Origin: Bradyrhizobium sp. WSM1743 | GTDB taxonomy: Bacteria; Pseudomonadota; Alphaproteobacteria; Rhizobiales; Xanthobacteraceae | Direction: 5' to 3' | Assembly: GCF_000473065.1 (NCBI RefSeq) | Contig: NZ_AXAZ01000053.1 | Location: 1-57,160 of the forward strand | DNA length: 57,160 nt | In this document: one piece after another, positions 18,871-27,306 of the stretch | How the letters are laid out: every line of letters begins with the position of its first letter | Position numbering within the stretch: the first letter of the stretch is position 1 | Translations under genes and position numbers: made by a program | Notes under the pieces: model-generated | What the model saw: the letters and a program-made list of their open reading frames with translations, nothing else | Told to the model about the DNA's origin: nothing | Database searches by the model: none

Positions 18871-20214
18871 ATGGCGCGTGATGGTAAAATGGCGCTCGGA
18901 CTATACGTCTTACAGGCGGGATATATCGAGGGAGCTTGGCGCGATCCGAGCGTGCCGGAGACTGGCGGAGTCGATATCGATCATTATGCGCACCTTGCGG
19001 CACTTGCTGAAGGCGCAGCATTTCACTTCGTATTTCTTCCGGATAGCCCAAGTGTCGTCGAACGTGATAATGCAAACATCGCGCGTGCGGGCCGAAATGA
19101 TACGTTTGAGCCAATCACGCTGTTGTCGGCTCTTTCGTCAAAAATACAAAATATCGGCTTTGTTGCAACGGCGACTACGACGTATCACCAGCCTTATCAC
19201 CTCGCGCGTATGATGGCTTCCCTTGACCACCTCTCGCACGGTCGTGCGGCTTGGAATATCGTTACCTCCGGAAACAAGTTCGAGGGGGCGAACTTTGGTG
19301 ATGAAGACATTCCAGAGCATGACGCACGGTATGAGCGAGCTAGAGAGTTCGTAGCCGTCATGAAGGGGCTTTGGGATACATGGGAAGATGACGCTTTCAT
19401 TCGTGACAAGAAAAGTGGGATCTTCGTCGACACGGCGAAGCTGCACCTCCTCGATCACCGGGGAACCTATTTTTCGGTAAGAGGACCGCTGAATATTGCA
19501 CGGCCGCCCCAGGGATATCCGGTATTGGTGCAGGCCGGTTCATCCGACGCCGGGGTCAGGTTCGCTGCGGAATTTGCGGAAGTTGTGTTCACGGCTCAGC
19601 CATCGATCGAAAGCGGTAAGCACTATTACGCAAATCTAAAGGAGAAGGCTCGGCAGCTTGGACGTCAGGACGATCAGGTGCTGGTGATGCCGGGCATCGT
19701 CCCAATTGTTGGGCGAACCAAGCAGGAAGCCTCAGACAAGCTCAAAAAGTTGCAATCCTACACAGACACCGAGGTTTTGACTGAGACAGCAGATCGGTGG
19801 TTAGGGTTTGTCACCGACCTGCGTTCGATCGATCTCGATTCTTTGGTTCCGACGACTCTCCCGCGCACCAATTTCATTCAGAGCCGCCAGAAGGTGCTCC
19901 TTGAACTAGCTGCTCGTCAGAAAATGACCTGGAGGCAGCTGATTCGCTCGATATCGGATTCCCGTGGGCATCTGATGGTGGTCGGTACGCCAGATGAGGT
20001 GGCAGAGGTCATGATTGACGCTTTCAATGAATATGCGGCGGATGGGTTCAATGTAATTCCCGCGATTGTTCCGAGCGGGCTCAAGGAGTTCACGGAGCTC
20101 GTCGTTCCTGAATTACGTCGACGGGGCAGATTCAGATCCGCCAGCTCCGGACAGACTCTTCGAGAGAACCTCGGGCTCAAGCGGCCCCTCAACAGGTTTA
20201 CGCGAGCGGCGTAA
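18871..20214 (+). CDS. LLM-class flavin-dependent monooxygenase (NtaA/SnaA/DszA/SoxA type)
   Basis: This 447-residue protein fits the NtaA/DszA branch of bacterial-luciferase-like monooxygenases, which use reduced FMN and O2 on small substrates such as nitrilotriacetate or dibenzothiophene sulfone. Typical segments are GAAFHFVFLPDSP, TFEPITLLSALS, GFVATATTTYHQPYHLARM, LDHLSHGRAAWNIVTS, ARYERAREFVAVMKGLWD and YPVLVQAGSSDAG. The ATG at 18871 has a strong GAAGAAGGAG ribosome binding site 5 bp upstream, so upstream in-frame codons are not used. A flavin reductase partner was not found in the window. The 3' end of this gene is repeated as a fragment at 22697. It may oxidise an intermediate of the cluster, for example at N. 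Confidence 0.92.
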   Translation: MARDGKMALGLYVLQAGYIEGAWRDPSVPETGGVDIDHYAHLAALAEGAAFHFVFLPDSPSVVERDNANIARAGRNDTFEPITLLSALSSKIQNIGFVATATTTYHQPYHLARMMASLDHLSHGRAAWNIVTSGNKFEGANFGDEDIPEHDARYERAREFVAVMKGLWDTWEDDAFIRDKKSGIFVDTAKLHLLDHRGTYFSVRGPLNIARPPQGYPVLVQAGSSDAGVRFAAEFAEVVFTAQPSIESGKHYYANLKEKARQLGRQDDQVLVMPGIVPIVGRTKQEASDKLKKLQSYTDTEVLTETADRWLGFVTDLRSIDLDSLVPTTLPRTNFIQSRQKVLLELAARQKMTWRQLIRSISDSRGHLMVVGTPDEVAEVMIDAFNEYAADGFNVIPAIVPSGLKEFTELVVPELRRRGRFRSASSGQTLRENLGLKRPLNRFTRAA

Positions 20215-20580
20215 GCTTAATTCGAAGATGCTCCGCCTTGTTGCAGGCCGCTCCGGCATTTCTTCAAGCAGAACAGCGCTGACGAAACATCTCGGCTGGA
20301 CCAGGAGGCGGAGTCAGGCGCTGCAATTTCGAAGGGGCTAGGTGAGTTCGCTTCGGCTCGCTTGCTCCTTGTGACCGTCGGGTCTGGTCCTCTCTCGGTA
20401 CTCGCCATCGCGCGACATCGTGGTGACGCTTCGGCTCCGTACGGTTCGCAGGGGAAGCGATCATTTGGCGACCGCTTGGCCCTCAGCTGCATGGGATGCC
20501 TGCGTTGGCACGATGGATGTCGCGGCCCCCTCGTTCCATTGGCGGTATAGGGAAATGAGCGCACATCGGCGTGCGGTTGC
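20215..20580. other. Intergenic stretch between convergent genes
   Basis: No gene recognised. The first 150 bp can be partly aligned with the DNA that follows the monooxygenase fragment at 22888, so it belongs to the duplicated segment. Confidence 0.45.
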
Positions 20581-21681
20581 CTATCCATCTCTTTTCATAC
20601 GCTCTGAGATCGCGGCAACCGCTGTCAAGAACGAGTCCATTTGCTCCTTCGTGCCGATGCTGATGCGAATGCAGTCGCCAAGACCGTCATCTGCAAAGAC
20701 AGCAACGAGTATGCCCTCTCTCTCCAGCGCGGCATGCCACCACCTGCCGTCCTGTCCATTCGGCACCCGCGCCAGCAAGAAATTGGTATGAGAAGGCGCT
20801 ACACCGAATCCGAATTGACGCAGTTGCGCCGCAACTCGTTCTCTTTCGTGCTTGATATGCCTATGATTCTCCTCGTAGGCCGCGCGATGTGAAAGGATGC
20901 TGATTCCGACCGCTTGCCCTATGATGTTCATGTTGAAGACGTTCTGGATGTTTCGCAGCCGTCCAATAATCTCTGGATGACCAAGGCCGAAGCCGACCCG
21001 GATGCCCGCGGCCGCGTAGCTCTTCGACAAAGTCCTCAGGAGCAGAAGGTTGGGATAGCGGCGGACGAGCCTCAGCCCGTTATCCGGTGCGAAGTCGACA
21101 TAGGCTTCGTCCAGCACGATTAAGCGATCAGACTGTGCAACGAGGCGTTCGATATCGGCGATAGAGACGAACGTCCCGGTTGGGTTATTGGGATTGGCCA
21201 GCAAGATGAACTTGGCGTCCTTTGCCGGACCGAACAGCAATTGGTCAATCGGAATCGAGCGCGAGTCGATCCACGATACTTCGAGGAGCTTGGCGCTCTG
21301 CAACAGAGCAAGCTTGCGATTGAACGAGAATCCAGGAGACATCATTGCGACGCTGTCGCCCGGTGCGAGGAAGGCCCTGTAGATCAGGGCGAGAAGCTCC
21401 GACGAGCCGTTGCCGGCGATCACATGGTCCTTTGAGAGGCCGTAGGCATCAGCGGCGGCTTCTCTCAAGCCGATGTTGTCGTCTTCCGGATACAAATACT
21501 GACGTTCGAGCGCCGAGATCGCACTTCGCCATACCATTGTTGGTAGTGGAAATGGGTTCTCATTGGTGTTTAGCTTCACGTAACGTGCATCTGGCGCCCG
21601 CCGTCCAGGCGATTGAGCGCCTAGCTCTTTAGCCGGCTGCGCAAGAGAAGAGAGCACACTTTGCAGCTTTGCATCGATCAT
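20581..21681 (-). CDS. hisC: Histidinol-phosphate aminotransferase family protein
   Basis: This 366-residue class I/II PLP aminotransferase has the HisC pattern: VKLNTNENPFPLP at the N-terminus, VIAGNGSSELLALIYRAF, LLANPNNPTGTF, LIVLDEAYVDFAP and the Schiff-base lysine in LLLRTLSKSYAAAGIRVGFG, ending CIRISIGTKEQMDSFL. The ATG at 21681 follows AAGGGGG and so fixes the start; upstream in-frame codons lack coding character. HisC transaminates imidazole-acetol phosphate, but family members also act on aromatic and other amino acids. Since no other his gene is present and the gene lies convergent to the monooxygenase, it may be an accessory-pathway transaminase rather than the housekeeping enzyme. 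Confidence 0.88.
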   Translation of the reverse strand: MIDAKLQSVLSSLAQPAKELGAQSPGRRAPDARYVKLNTNENPFPLPTMVWRSAISALERQYLYPEDDNIGLREAAADAYGLSKDHVIAGNGSSELLALIYRAFLAPGDSVAMMSPGFSFNRKLALLQSAKLLEVSWIDSRSIPIDQLLFGPAKDAKFILLANPNNPTGTFVSIADIERLVAQSDRLIVLDEAYVDFAPDNGLRLVRRYPNLLLLRTLSKSYAAAGIRVGFGLGHPEIIGRLRNIQNVFNMNIIGQAVGISILSHRAAYEENHRHIKHERERVAAQLRQFGFGVAPSHTNFLLARVPNGQDGRWWHAALEREGILVAVFADDGLGDCIRISIGTKEQMDSFLTAVAAISERMKRDG

Positions 21682-22129
21682 GTCGGTTTCCCCCTTGATG
21701 CGCAGACGGCTGTTGCCGCCGAGAGTGAAGACGTTCCAATCCGTTTCGCGGAGGCGAGGCGCAGTCTGGAGCGTTGGCGGTGCGCGAGCCGAAAGTCGGC
21801 GGTTAAAGTACATCCCATTGCTCGTAGGCCCTGGTCGGTGGTGCGCGACGTTGCGAGCGCTTTTGTCGATCTCAGCTCGACGGCGTGCAGCGGTGCGGAG
21901 TTGCCAAGCCAATCCTTCCAGACCGAAGCCGCGAGCCTTGGCCTAGAAGTCGGTACATAGGTGACAGCGTCATGCGATGCTCCCCGGTGAGGCACTGGCC
22001 TGCGCCGGCTTTTCCAAAGGCCGTGGCGGCTTGTTTCTCGAACCTACAATTTGACGCTACGTGCGAATCAAGTCCTGTCGGCGTGCCCGCCGGCCGGCTC
22101 GCGCGAGCTTGAACTATCGAGCGGGTTGG

Positions 22130-22300
22130 CAGCGCCATTTTCCGAGCTGCCTCATCGCTCAGGACCCCTCTCTCGACCTCAATGTCCGTGTCGGAAGCAA
22201 ATCTGGCGCCATTCTGCTCAAGTTGAGCGCGCAACTCCCGAAAGTTCTCGATGATTCCGTTATGGAGACCGCGACATTTCCGTCAGATGCGGGAGGAGCG
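22130..22300 (-). pseudogene. Relic of glucosamine-6-phosphate synthase (NodM/GlmS) N-terminal domain
   Basis: Reading the minus strand from 22264, HNGIIENFRELRAQLEQNG and then FASDTDIEV match the glutaminase domain of GlmS/NodM, where V-H-N-G-I-I-E-N-F leads to S-D/E-T-D-T-E-V. Just upstream, GNVAV appears in another frame, so a frameshift separates it from HNG. Beyond about 22170 the similarity fades and no further GlmS part is recognised. In rhizobia nodM makes glucosamine for Nod factor, so this may be a fragment of a former nodulation locus; a housekeeping glmS fragment cannot be excluded. Confidence 0.7.
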
Positions 22301-22696
22301 CCAGCGACCAAGACCGGCATTTTATCTGCCAATACCTCCATGCTCTTACGGGGCTGCTGCGCCGTTCGGGGACGATTGCATCGCGGCCATGGGAATAGCT
22401 GTGCGATTGCTCGCGTCGGCGCACTGCCTATCACCAGCGTTTTTATGGGCTCTCAAGCTGTTCTGGGTTTCGGTTGTTCAAGGCCGCAAAGCTCATGCTA
22501 TCGATGACTGTTGTGTATTCCGCGGCCGTTGTGAGTTTTACCCGACCTTTGGTCAAGCTATTCAGCGATAGCGGGAACGTCATAGAAATTGCCGTCTCGA
22601 CTTGTATCGGTTTCCATCTCTTTTTGAATTCTTTGTTATCGAGAGTTTCGTGACGATGATGCTTCAGTCGTTCGGGAGAGCACGACTTAGTGTCGT

Positions 22697-22887
22697 GCGT
22701 TCAATATGCGGCCGATGGATTCCATGTAATTCCGGAGATTGCTCCGAGCGGGCTCAAGGAGTTCACGGGGTTCGTTGTTCCAGAATTGCGCCGACGCGGC
22801 AAATTTAGGTCGGCAAGCTCCGGACGCACTCTTAGAGAAAGCCTTGGGCGCAAGCGGCCCGTCAATCGATTTACGCGAGCGGCGTAA
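22697..22887 (+). pseudogene. 3' fragment of a second LLM monooxygenase gene
   Basis: From about 22697 the frame reads YAADGFHVIPEIAPSGLKEF and continues to KRPVNRFTRAA with a stop at 22887. This matches the last 60 or so residues of the monooxygenase at 18871 with few changes. There is no 5' part, so it cannot make the enzyme. The similarity continues past the stop for roughly 120 bp, showing that a DNA segment rather than only the coding part was duplicated. The copies have diverged by scattered substitutions, so the event is not recent. Confidence 0.85.
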
Positions 22888-23050
22888 GCGCTCATCTCGA
22901 AGATGCTCTGGCTTACTTGGGCAAAGATCGCGCTCAGCGCTGTTTTGCAGCCGGAGGTCGGAATAGCCGCCGTAGATTCGGAAGGGGGCACGTGAGCCGC
23001 TCCGGCCCGCATGCCCCTGTCGTTCGCGATAAACATGGCTCTCTCGATAT

Positions 23051-23332
23051 TTACCTCCTGTTCCGACACGGGTGGGCTGGCTTGCGTCCTCTGGACATTG
23101 GTTTGGGAGGCGCCGCACCCCTGGCCGGCTCAGCGAACAATTCGGACAAGTGAATACCCAAGGTCATGGCGATACGGTCCAGGAGATCAATGCTCGGGTT
23201 CTCTTTCTGCTGCTCAATGCCGCCCAAATACGAGCGGTCGATCCCGGCATCATAAGCCAATCGCTCTTGCGGAATGCCGCGATCGACACGGATCCGGCGC
23301 ACATTCCAGGCCACAAGCGCACGAGCGTTCAT
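23051..23332 (-). CDS. XRE-family HTH regulator (QseC-like), copy 1
   Basis: This 93-residue protein is a single Cro/CI-type helix-turn-helix. It begins MNARALVAWNVRRIRVDRGI, followed by IPQERLAYDAGIDRSYLGGIEQ, in which the turn and recognition helix are recognisable, then NPSIDLLDRIAMTLGIHLSELF and a basic tail. The ATG at 23332 aligns with the start of its paralogue at 26789. Small XRE proteins of this type (QseC) control the antiactivator gene qseM in the Mesorhizobium ICE; a QseM-like gene follows divergently at 23967, about 630 bp away. A palindrome shared with the paralogue lies about 30 bp upstream of the start, suggesting autoregulation. Confidence 0.85.
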   Translation of the reverse strand: MNARALVAWNVRRIRVDRGIPQERLAYDAGIDRSYLGGIEQQKENPSIDLLDRIAMTLGIHLSELFAEPARGAAPPKPMSRGRKPAHPCRNRR

Positions 23333-23362
23333 GCGCAAAGCCAGCCATTCTGACGACTATGA

Positions 23363-23373
23363 AACCACTGGTT
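23363..23373. promoter_or_regulatory. Candidate operator upstream of XRE copy 1
   Basis: AACCACTGGTT is a perfect 11-bp odd palindrome about 30 bp upstream of the XRE start. The same site with one change (AACCACTGGCT) lies at the same distance upstream of XRE copy 2, followed in both cases by TATA. Conservation of position and sequence beyond the coding part supports a shared operator. Confidence 0.5.
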
Positions 23374-23966
23374 ATAGGCGGACTATTACGATAAGCTGCG
23401 ACACAAGCAGTTGGCAGTCTGCGGACTTTTGCTTTAACGCAGCAGATCACCCTAAGGCGCAAATGTCCTGGAGTTCGTCTTCTCAATGCCATTGGCCCAT
23501 CACAAGCGACCTCGCGGCGCGACAGTTCGCTGCTGGCGGGACAGCAAAATGAACCCAGAGGTTCCTGAGGCTTTTTGCCGGCGCCGCGACCCAATAGGAC
23601 AACCGTTCAGCGGGAGTTCGAAAAGTGAACGAATTGTTTCCACTTGGCTGCCCTTTTGGGCTGCGGCCTTCACCAGCCGGCGGGTAAACGACTGGCCTCC
23701 ACTCCGTTGCCCGTAGGGTGAAGAGGCAAGGACAGCCTCAGCTGTGTGGCCAGTCTGCGATCAGCCACCGTATGGACTGCAGGCAGATTCAGCGCCGATC
23801 AAAGAGCAAGTGCACAGAATGGAGCCGTTCCAGATGCGTTCGCGGTTAGGGTAACGATCAAAAAGCCAAGGGGCCGCGACGATTCGAGCGGTACCAAAAT
23901 GACCCTAAGTTCGTTATCGTTGCTCGGATTTCGATAGAAGTTTCAGTTCGGTAGGAGTTTCAGTCA
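23374..23966. other. Intergenic stretch between divergent regulators
   Basis: About 590 bp without a recognisable gene, probably containing the promoter of the QseM-like gene. Short ORFs here lack family matches. Confidence 0.4.
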
Positions 23967-24239
23967 GTGCCGGCCGACCCGAAGATCGCAGAATTGGCTC
24001 CCAGCGCGCACGAGCTCACGTCGTATGACAAGGAGCACGCCGTCACCTACATGCGACTTCTCGATGCCGACGCTGACAAAGCAGATTGGTGCGAAATCGC
24101 GCGCGTTGTGCTTGGGCTTGACCCGACCGTTGAACCGGATCGTGCGCGACGCACCTTCGAAAGTCATCTGACGCGGGCCAAGTGGCTAGCAGGCCACGGC
24201 TATCGTGATCTGCTGCGTGGCGGTTGGCCAAAGCAATGA
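23967..24239 (+). CDS. DUF2285-type small protein, QseM-like antiactivator
   Basis: This 90-residue protein (core LTSYDKEHAVTYMRLLDADA, then WCEIARVVLGLDP and RARRTFESHLTRAKWLAGHGYRDLL) belongs to the small DUF2285 proteins of rhizobial integrative elements, the group of QseM. In Mesorhizobium loti R7A, QseM binds and blocks both TraR and FseA and so represses ICE excision and transfer. Here it starts with GTG at 23967, supported by AGGAG 9 bp upstream. It lies between an XRE regulator and an FseA-like gene, as expected for such a control module. The functional assignment rests on family and context, not on tests. Confidence 0.75.
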   Translation: MPADPKIAELAPSAHELTSYDKEHAVTYMRLLDADADKADWCEIARVVLGLDPTVEPDRARRTFESHLTRAKWLAGHGYRDLLRGGWPKQ

Positions 24240-24405
24240 ATACCGCCGCTCTCAGGATCGGGGGAATTTCTAGCAATCGCAAAAAACGATCATTCCATCG
24301 ATTAAGTGCGTGCAGGGCCGGTACGCGGTACGTACGCAGCCGGAAAGCGCCACAATCATGGGATGCACTTCCTCGCGTGTGAAATCTTGCGGGGAAGTTG
24401 CGACA

Positions 24406-25186
24406 ATGCCGGGTACTGACTGGAGATCTGAGGAAGCATACAGCAACCTCAAGAAGGCAGAAGCTGCCGACGTGGCCTGGGAGTGGCTGCGCCGAGATCC
24501 CGATTACCAGGAGGATTATAGGCGCTTGTCTCGCCGCCAACGATCCAGCGCAACCACGGAGCAGTTGCGACGGAAGTGGGGGCTCTCGTTTTCCAGCTGA
24601 TCCGCAAAAGGCATTCGACAAGCAAGCAGTCTTCTGGGCACCCGAAGTACTGTCGACCGTACTGCGTGTGCGGGCGGCCAACCGCGTGGCGCCCAAAAGC
24701 TACCAGATCGATTTCGGCAATCTGCCGGGCAGCGACGTTCGTCGCGCGCCGGATGGCTGGCATGCCATCGTGCCGCTCGGAGGCGCGAAGCATCGCCTTT
24801 GGCTGAAGAGCATTCCGGCGAGCGGGTCAGTTGTCGTGCTCGATCTGCCGCTCGACGCGGATTTCGAGCTTCGCTTGCAGGCCGCACGTCGATTTTGGCT
24901 CGCCCTTGAACATCGGCCGCTCGGAACGCCTCCTCTTGATTTGCCGGCTTTGAAGCGGCGTCGCCTTATCCTGACGCTGCGCGCACTGGATGGATGGCAG
25001 GAAGGAAATAACTATCGCCAAATCGCGCAAGGTCTGTTTGGAAGCCATCGTATTGCCGAGCGGGGCTGGAAAACAAACGACCTCCGCAGCCGAACCATTC
25101 GACTGGTTAAGCTGGGGCGGCGCCTCATGCGCCTTCGCTGCCGTGCATTGCTCCACAAGGGCCGACGCAGGAATGACAGCTCATGA
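24406..25186 (+). CDS. fseA: FseA-like transcriptional activator, expressed by +1 ribosomal frameshift
   Basis: The first frame (24406-24600) starts MPGTDWRSEEAYSNLKKAEA and contains WEWLRRDPDYQEDYRRL, the N-terminal transcriptional-regulator domain, then ends WGLSFSS-stop. The +1 frame continues directly from the same point as FPADPQKAFDKQAVFWAPEV and carries the DUF2285 part (DGWHAIVPLGGAKHRLWL; TLRALDGWQEGNNYRQIAQ; DLRSRTIRLVKLG). In unsplit relatives WGLRFPADP runs in one frame. In the Mesorhizobium ICE the activator FseA, which turns on the excisionase gene rdfS, is made by +1 frameshifting of two overlapping ORFs; this is the same layout. GGGGAAG precedes the ATG. Joined length about 259 residues. 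A plain inactivating mutation is the alternative. Confidence 0.78.
24589..24595 (+). promoter_or_regulatory. Probable +1 frameshift site (TTT TCC A)
   Basis: In the first frame codons are TTT TCC AGC TGA. If the ribosome moves by one base after TTT, it reads CCA GCT GAT, giving Phe-Pro-Ala-Asp as in unsplit homologues. The run of four T lets the Phe tRNA re-pair with TTT in the +1 frame, and the TGA two codons later is close enough for pausing to help. The join falls exactly where family conservation continues. Confidence 0.65.
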
Positions 25187-25433
25187 GCTCTCGGGCGATC
25201 AATGGCATACCTCCGTTCTGCGCAGCCAAATTCTTCTGACATGGCACGATCGCGGATAGGAGGAGATCTTTGCGTTCCGATCTCTCACTCTGTCCCTTGT
25301 CGTCGGGATGAATGCAACCGAGAGGTAATCTTAGCCCTTGTTCGGATTGTCTTTCTGGTTGACGGCTCTCGACATGAATGGGGGTGGTACAGCGATCTGG
25401 CGCAGAGTCATCGAGGAGACCTGGAGAGGCGTT

Positions 25434-26369
25434 TCAGCTAGCCTGAGCTAGCGTCGCCTTCTTGCAAAGACGAGCAACCCATCGGCAAAAAGAACGAGCG
25501 ATCTCGGGATGCTCGCTGCGATCCACCGCATAGGCGCGATATTGCATGCCACTTGGAGCGCGTGAGCCGGGAATGATTTGCAAAGCGCCCCCTCGCACCA
25601 GATCACTGACGATGATTTCTGGTGCGACAAGAAGGCATTTTCCTGTCATGACTGCCGGCAGAGCAAGATAGTTGTGATCATAGCGCGCGCCTGCTCGTAT
25701 GTCGTTTGAGGACAGGTTCATCGCTCTCAGCCATGTCGGCAGGATGTCGGGACGAGATGTGATGTTCAGTATCGGCGTTGATCGAACGATCGAGAGCTCT
25801 CTGCCCGCGACTAGATTTGGCGGCCCCACGCATACCAGCTCCTCATTGTAGATCTCCCAACTATCGGCAGGTTCGATGACGGAAAGGTCGCGTGTAATCA
25901 ATATGTCGTAGTCATCCGAAGATGTCGGCGGCGACAGCGAGCTGACGACGTCCACGATAACACCGCCCGCTTCAGCAGAGAACGCTTGCAGATTTGGGAT
26001 CAGAAGCGAGGAAGCAAAAGTCGATAGTGATGTGCGAACGACAATCCGATTGGCGCCCGCGGCCGCCCGCCGCCGCATTCTCTTGGCGGTGAAGCCGACT
26101 GTCTCGAGCGGTTCAGAGACTGCGTTAGCAAATAGTCTTCCGAACTCGGTCAAATGACTGCGTCGGCCGCGCCGCTCGATGAGGTCCGCACCGAGATAGT
26201 CCCGCAGCACGGACAAATAGCGGCTGACCGAGCTCTGAGTCGTTCCCAAGCTGCTGGCGGCGCGCGTGACGCTGCCTTCGCGTGCGACGATCACAAAAGC
26301 GCGGATGGCGTTTAGAGGAACTTCATCGTCTTGAGCCGCCACTGTCTGCTCCGGCGCTGGATTGAACAT
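25434..26369 (-). CDS. LysR-family transcriptional regulator
   Basis: This 311-residue protein has the LysR N-terminal winged helix-turn-helix (LNAIRAFVIVAREGSVTRAA, then LGTTQSSVSRYLSVLRDYLG and LIERRGRRSHLTEFGRLF). The effector-binding domain follows (IVVRTSLSTFASSLLIPNL; YDILITRDLS; EELVCVGPPNLV; GGALQIIPG). The HTH and general form fit the GcvA/AmpR-like branch. It stands alone and is convergent to the FseA-like gene. No LysR-type T-N11-A operator could be assigned. The target is unknown; nothing indicates NodD. Confidence 0.9.
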   Translation of the reverse strand: MFNPAPEQTVAAQDDEVPLNAIRAFVIVAREGSVTRAASSLGTTQSSVSRYLSVLRDYLGADLIERRGRRSHLTEFGRLFANAVSEPLETVGFTAKRMRRRAAAGANRIVVRTSLSTFASSLLIPNLQAFSAEAGGVIVDVVSSLSPPTSSDDYDILITRDLSVIEPADSWEIYNEELVCVGPPNLVAGRELSIVRSTPILNITSRPDILPTWLRAMNLSSNDIRAGARYDHNYLALPAVMTGKCLLVAPEIIVSDLVRGGALQIIPGSRAPSGMQYRAYAVDRSEHPEIARSFCRWVARLCKKATLAQAS

Positions 26370-26507
26370 CCATCACAATATTCGATGTTCATAGCGGGAT
26401 TGCCGCGTATCAAGGCTTGGCTGCGCACAAAATCCGCGTGGGAGCGCTTTCATACTTGCTCCAGTACCGCACAAGATCGGCGCCACGGCTCGGTCCTGTC
26501 AGGGGGA

Positions 26508-26789
26508 CTAGGTCCTTTTGCGGCGTGCCGCCTTGGGCTTGCGACCTTTAGGTAAGGTGGCGGGCGGCGGCGCACCTTTGGATGGCCGAACAAACAGCTC
26601 GGAGACAGTAACGCCGAGCGTCTCGGCAAGACGGTCGAGAAGATCGACTGTCGGGTTCGCCTGTTGGCGCTCAAGTCCGCTCATATAGGAGCGATCAACA
26701 CCTGCATCGTAGGCCAATTGCTCTTGCGGAATACCGCGCTCGACGCGGATCCGGCGCACATTGTAAGCCACAAGCGCACGAGCTCTCAT
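26508..26789 (-). CDS. XRE-family HTH regulator (QseC-like), copy 2
   Basis: This 93-residue paralogue of the regulator at 23051 has the same layout: ALVAYNVRRIRVERGIPQEQ, LAYDAGVDRSYMSGLERQQA, NPTVDLLDRLAETLGVTVSE and a lysine/arginine-rich tail. Identity is high in the helix-turn-helix, including the recognition helix (D-R-S-Y), so both may bind the same operator. The conserved upstream palindrome at 26820 supports this. Having two such repressors around one QseM/FseA-like module may mean cross-regulation, or may be the trace of a segmental duplication. Confidence 0.87.
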   Translation of the reverse strand: MRARALVAYNVRRIRVERGIPQEQLAYDAGVDRSYMSGLERQQANPTVDLLDRLAETLGVTVSELFVRPSKGAPPPATLPKGRKPKAARRKRT

Positions 26790-26819
26790 GCGCGAAGGCA
26801 GCCATTTCGATGGTCATCA

Positions 26820-26830
26820 AACCACTGGCT
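26820..26830. promoter_or_regulatory. Candidate operator upstream of XRE copy 2
   Basis: AACCACTGGCT differs by one base from the perfect palindrome at 23363 and lies at the same distance from the start codon (about 30 bp). In both cases TATA follows, read on the plus strand. Confidence 0.45.
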
Positions 26831-26970
26831 ATAACCAACATAAAAAAATCATCGGATAACGCCACAGCTTGAAATCTGATCATCGCACGAGGCTATCACG
26901 ACATGAGTGATGGGATTCCGGTCATGGGGGCAGGAGGCCAAAGCATCGGCCTACGCTCTTTGCATGTAGT

Positions 26971-27204
26971 TCATGGACCGGTCCGAAAATCGAGTTCGAT
27001 CTCACGCGTCACCTCGATTATGCTCTCTGGATGGCGGCCGTTCTCGACAAAAGCGTATTTCAAAGCTTGGGCGCGGTTGACAAAAAGGCCGCCAAAGGAG
27101 CCCCTTTGTTCGCGGGCGACCCAGTTACCGCGTCGGTTCCTGCCAACAAAAACAATCGGCGGTGGCGAGCCACGCGACGGAGGCTCGAAGGGCTGAGTCA
27201 TCAT
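26971..27204 (-). CDS. Small conserved hypothetical protein of rhizobial islands
   Basis: This 77-residue protein starts MMTQPFEPPSRGSPPPIVFV and continues GRNRRGNWVAREQRGSFGGL and RAQALKYAFVENGRHPESII. I recall related proteins with the same proline-rich start and G-x-W-V-x-x-x-QRG-x-x-GGLF core in rhizobial symbiosis regions, but no function. The second methionine codon at 27201 is also possible. The stop codon of a longer upstream minus-strand frame overlaps this ATG as ATGA, which would allow coupling if that frame is translated. It lies between XRE copy 2 and an IS630 relic, in the element-control section. Confidence 0.6.
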   Translation of the reverse strand: MMTQPFEPPSRGSPPPIVFVGRNRRGNWVAREQRGSFGGLFVNRAQALKYAFVENGRHPESIIEVTREIELDFRTGP

Positions 27205-27207
27205 GTC

Positions 27208-27306
27208 TCATCCGTGACCTGGCGGTTCAGGTTCACCAGTCGAGATGCTAACAATCCATCGCCCGGCTTCCAGCTCTTGGATCGAAATTGTGACGCTATC
27301 TTGCAT
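27208..27306 (-). CDS. Small 32-residue ORF upstream of the conserved small protein
   Basis: The minus strand encodes a short peptide beginning MQDSVTISIQELEAGRWIVS and ending in PPGHG. It stops 4 bp before the ATG of the 26971 gene. Its hydrophobic/polar alternation looks protein-like, whereas the longer frame that overlaps it does not. The upstream side may have been cut by the IS630 insertion, so this may be the 3' end of a broken gene or a complete small one. Confidence 0.3.
   Translation of the reverse strand: MQDSVTISIQELEAGRWIVSISTGEPEPPGHG

Noticed and set aside
24010..24696. 217-codon minus-strand ORF
   Set aside because: It overlaps the QseM-like and FseA-like genes antisense and has no family match.
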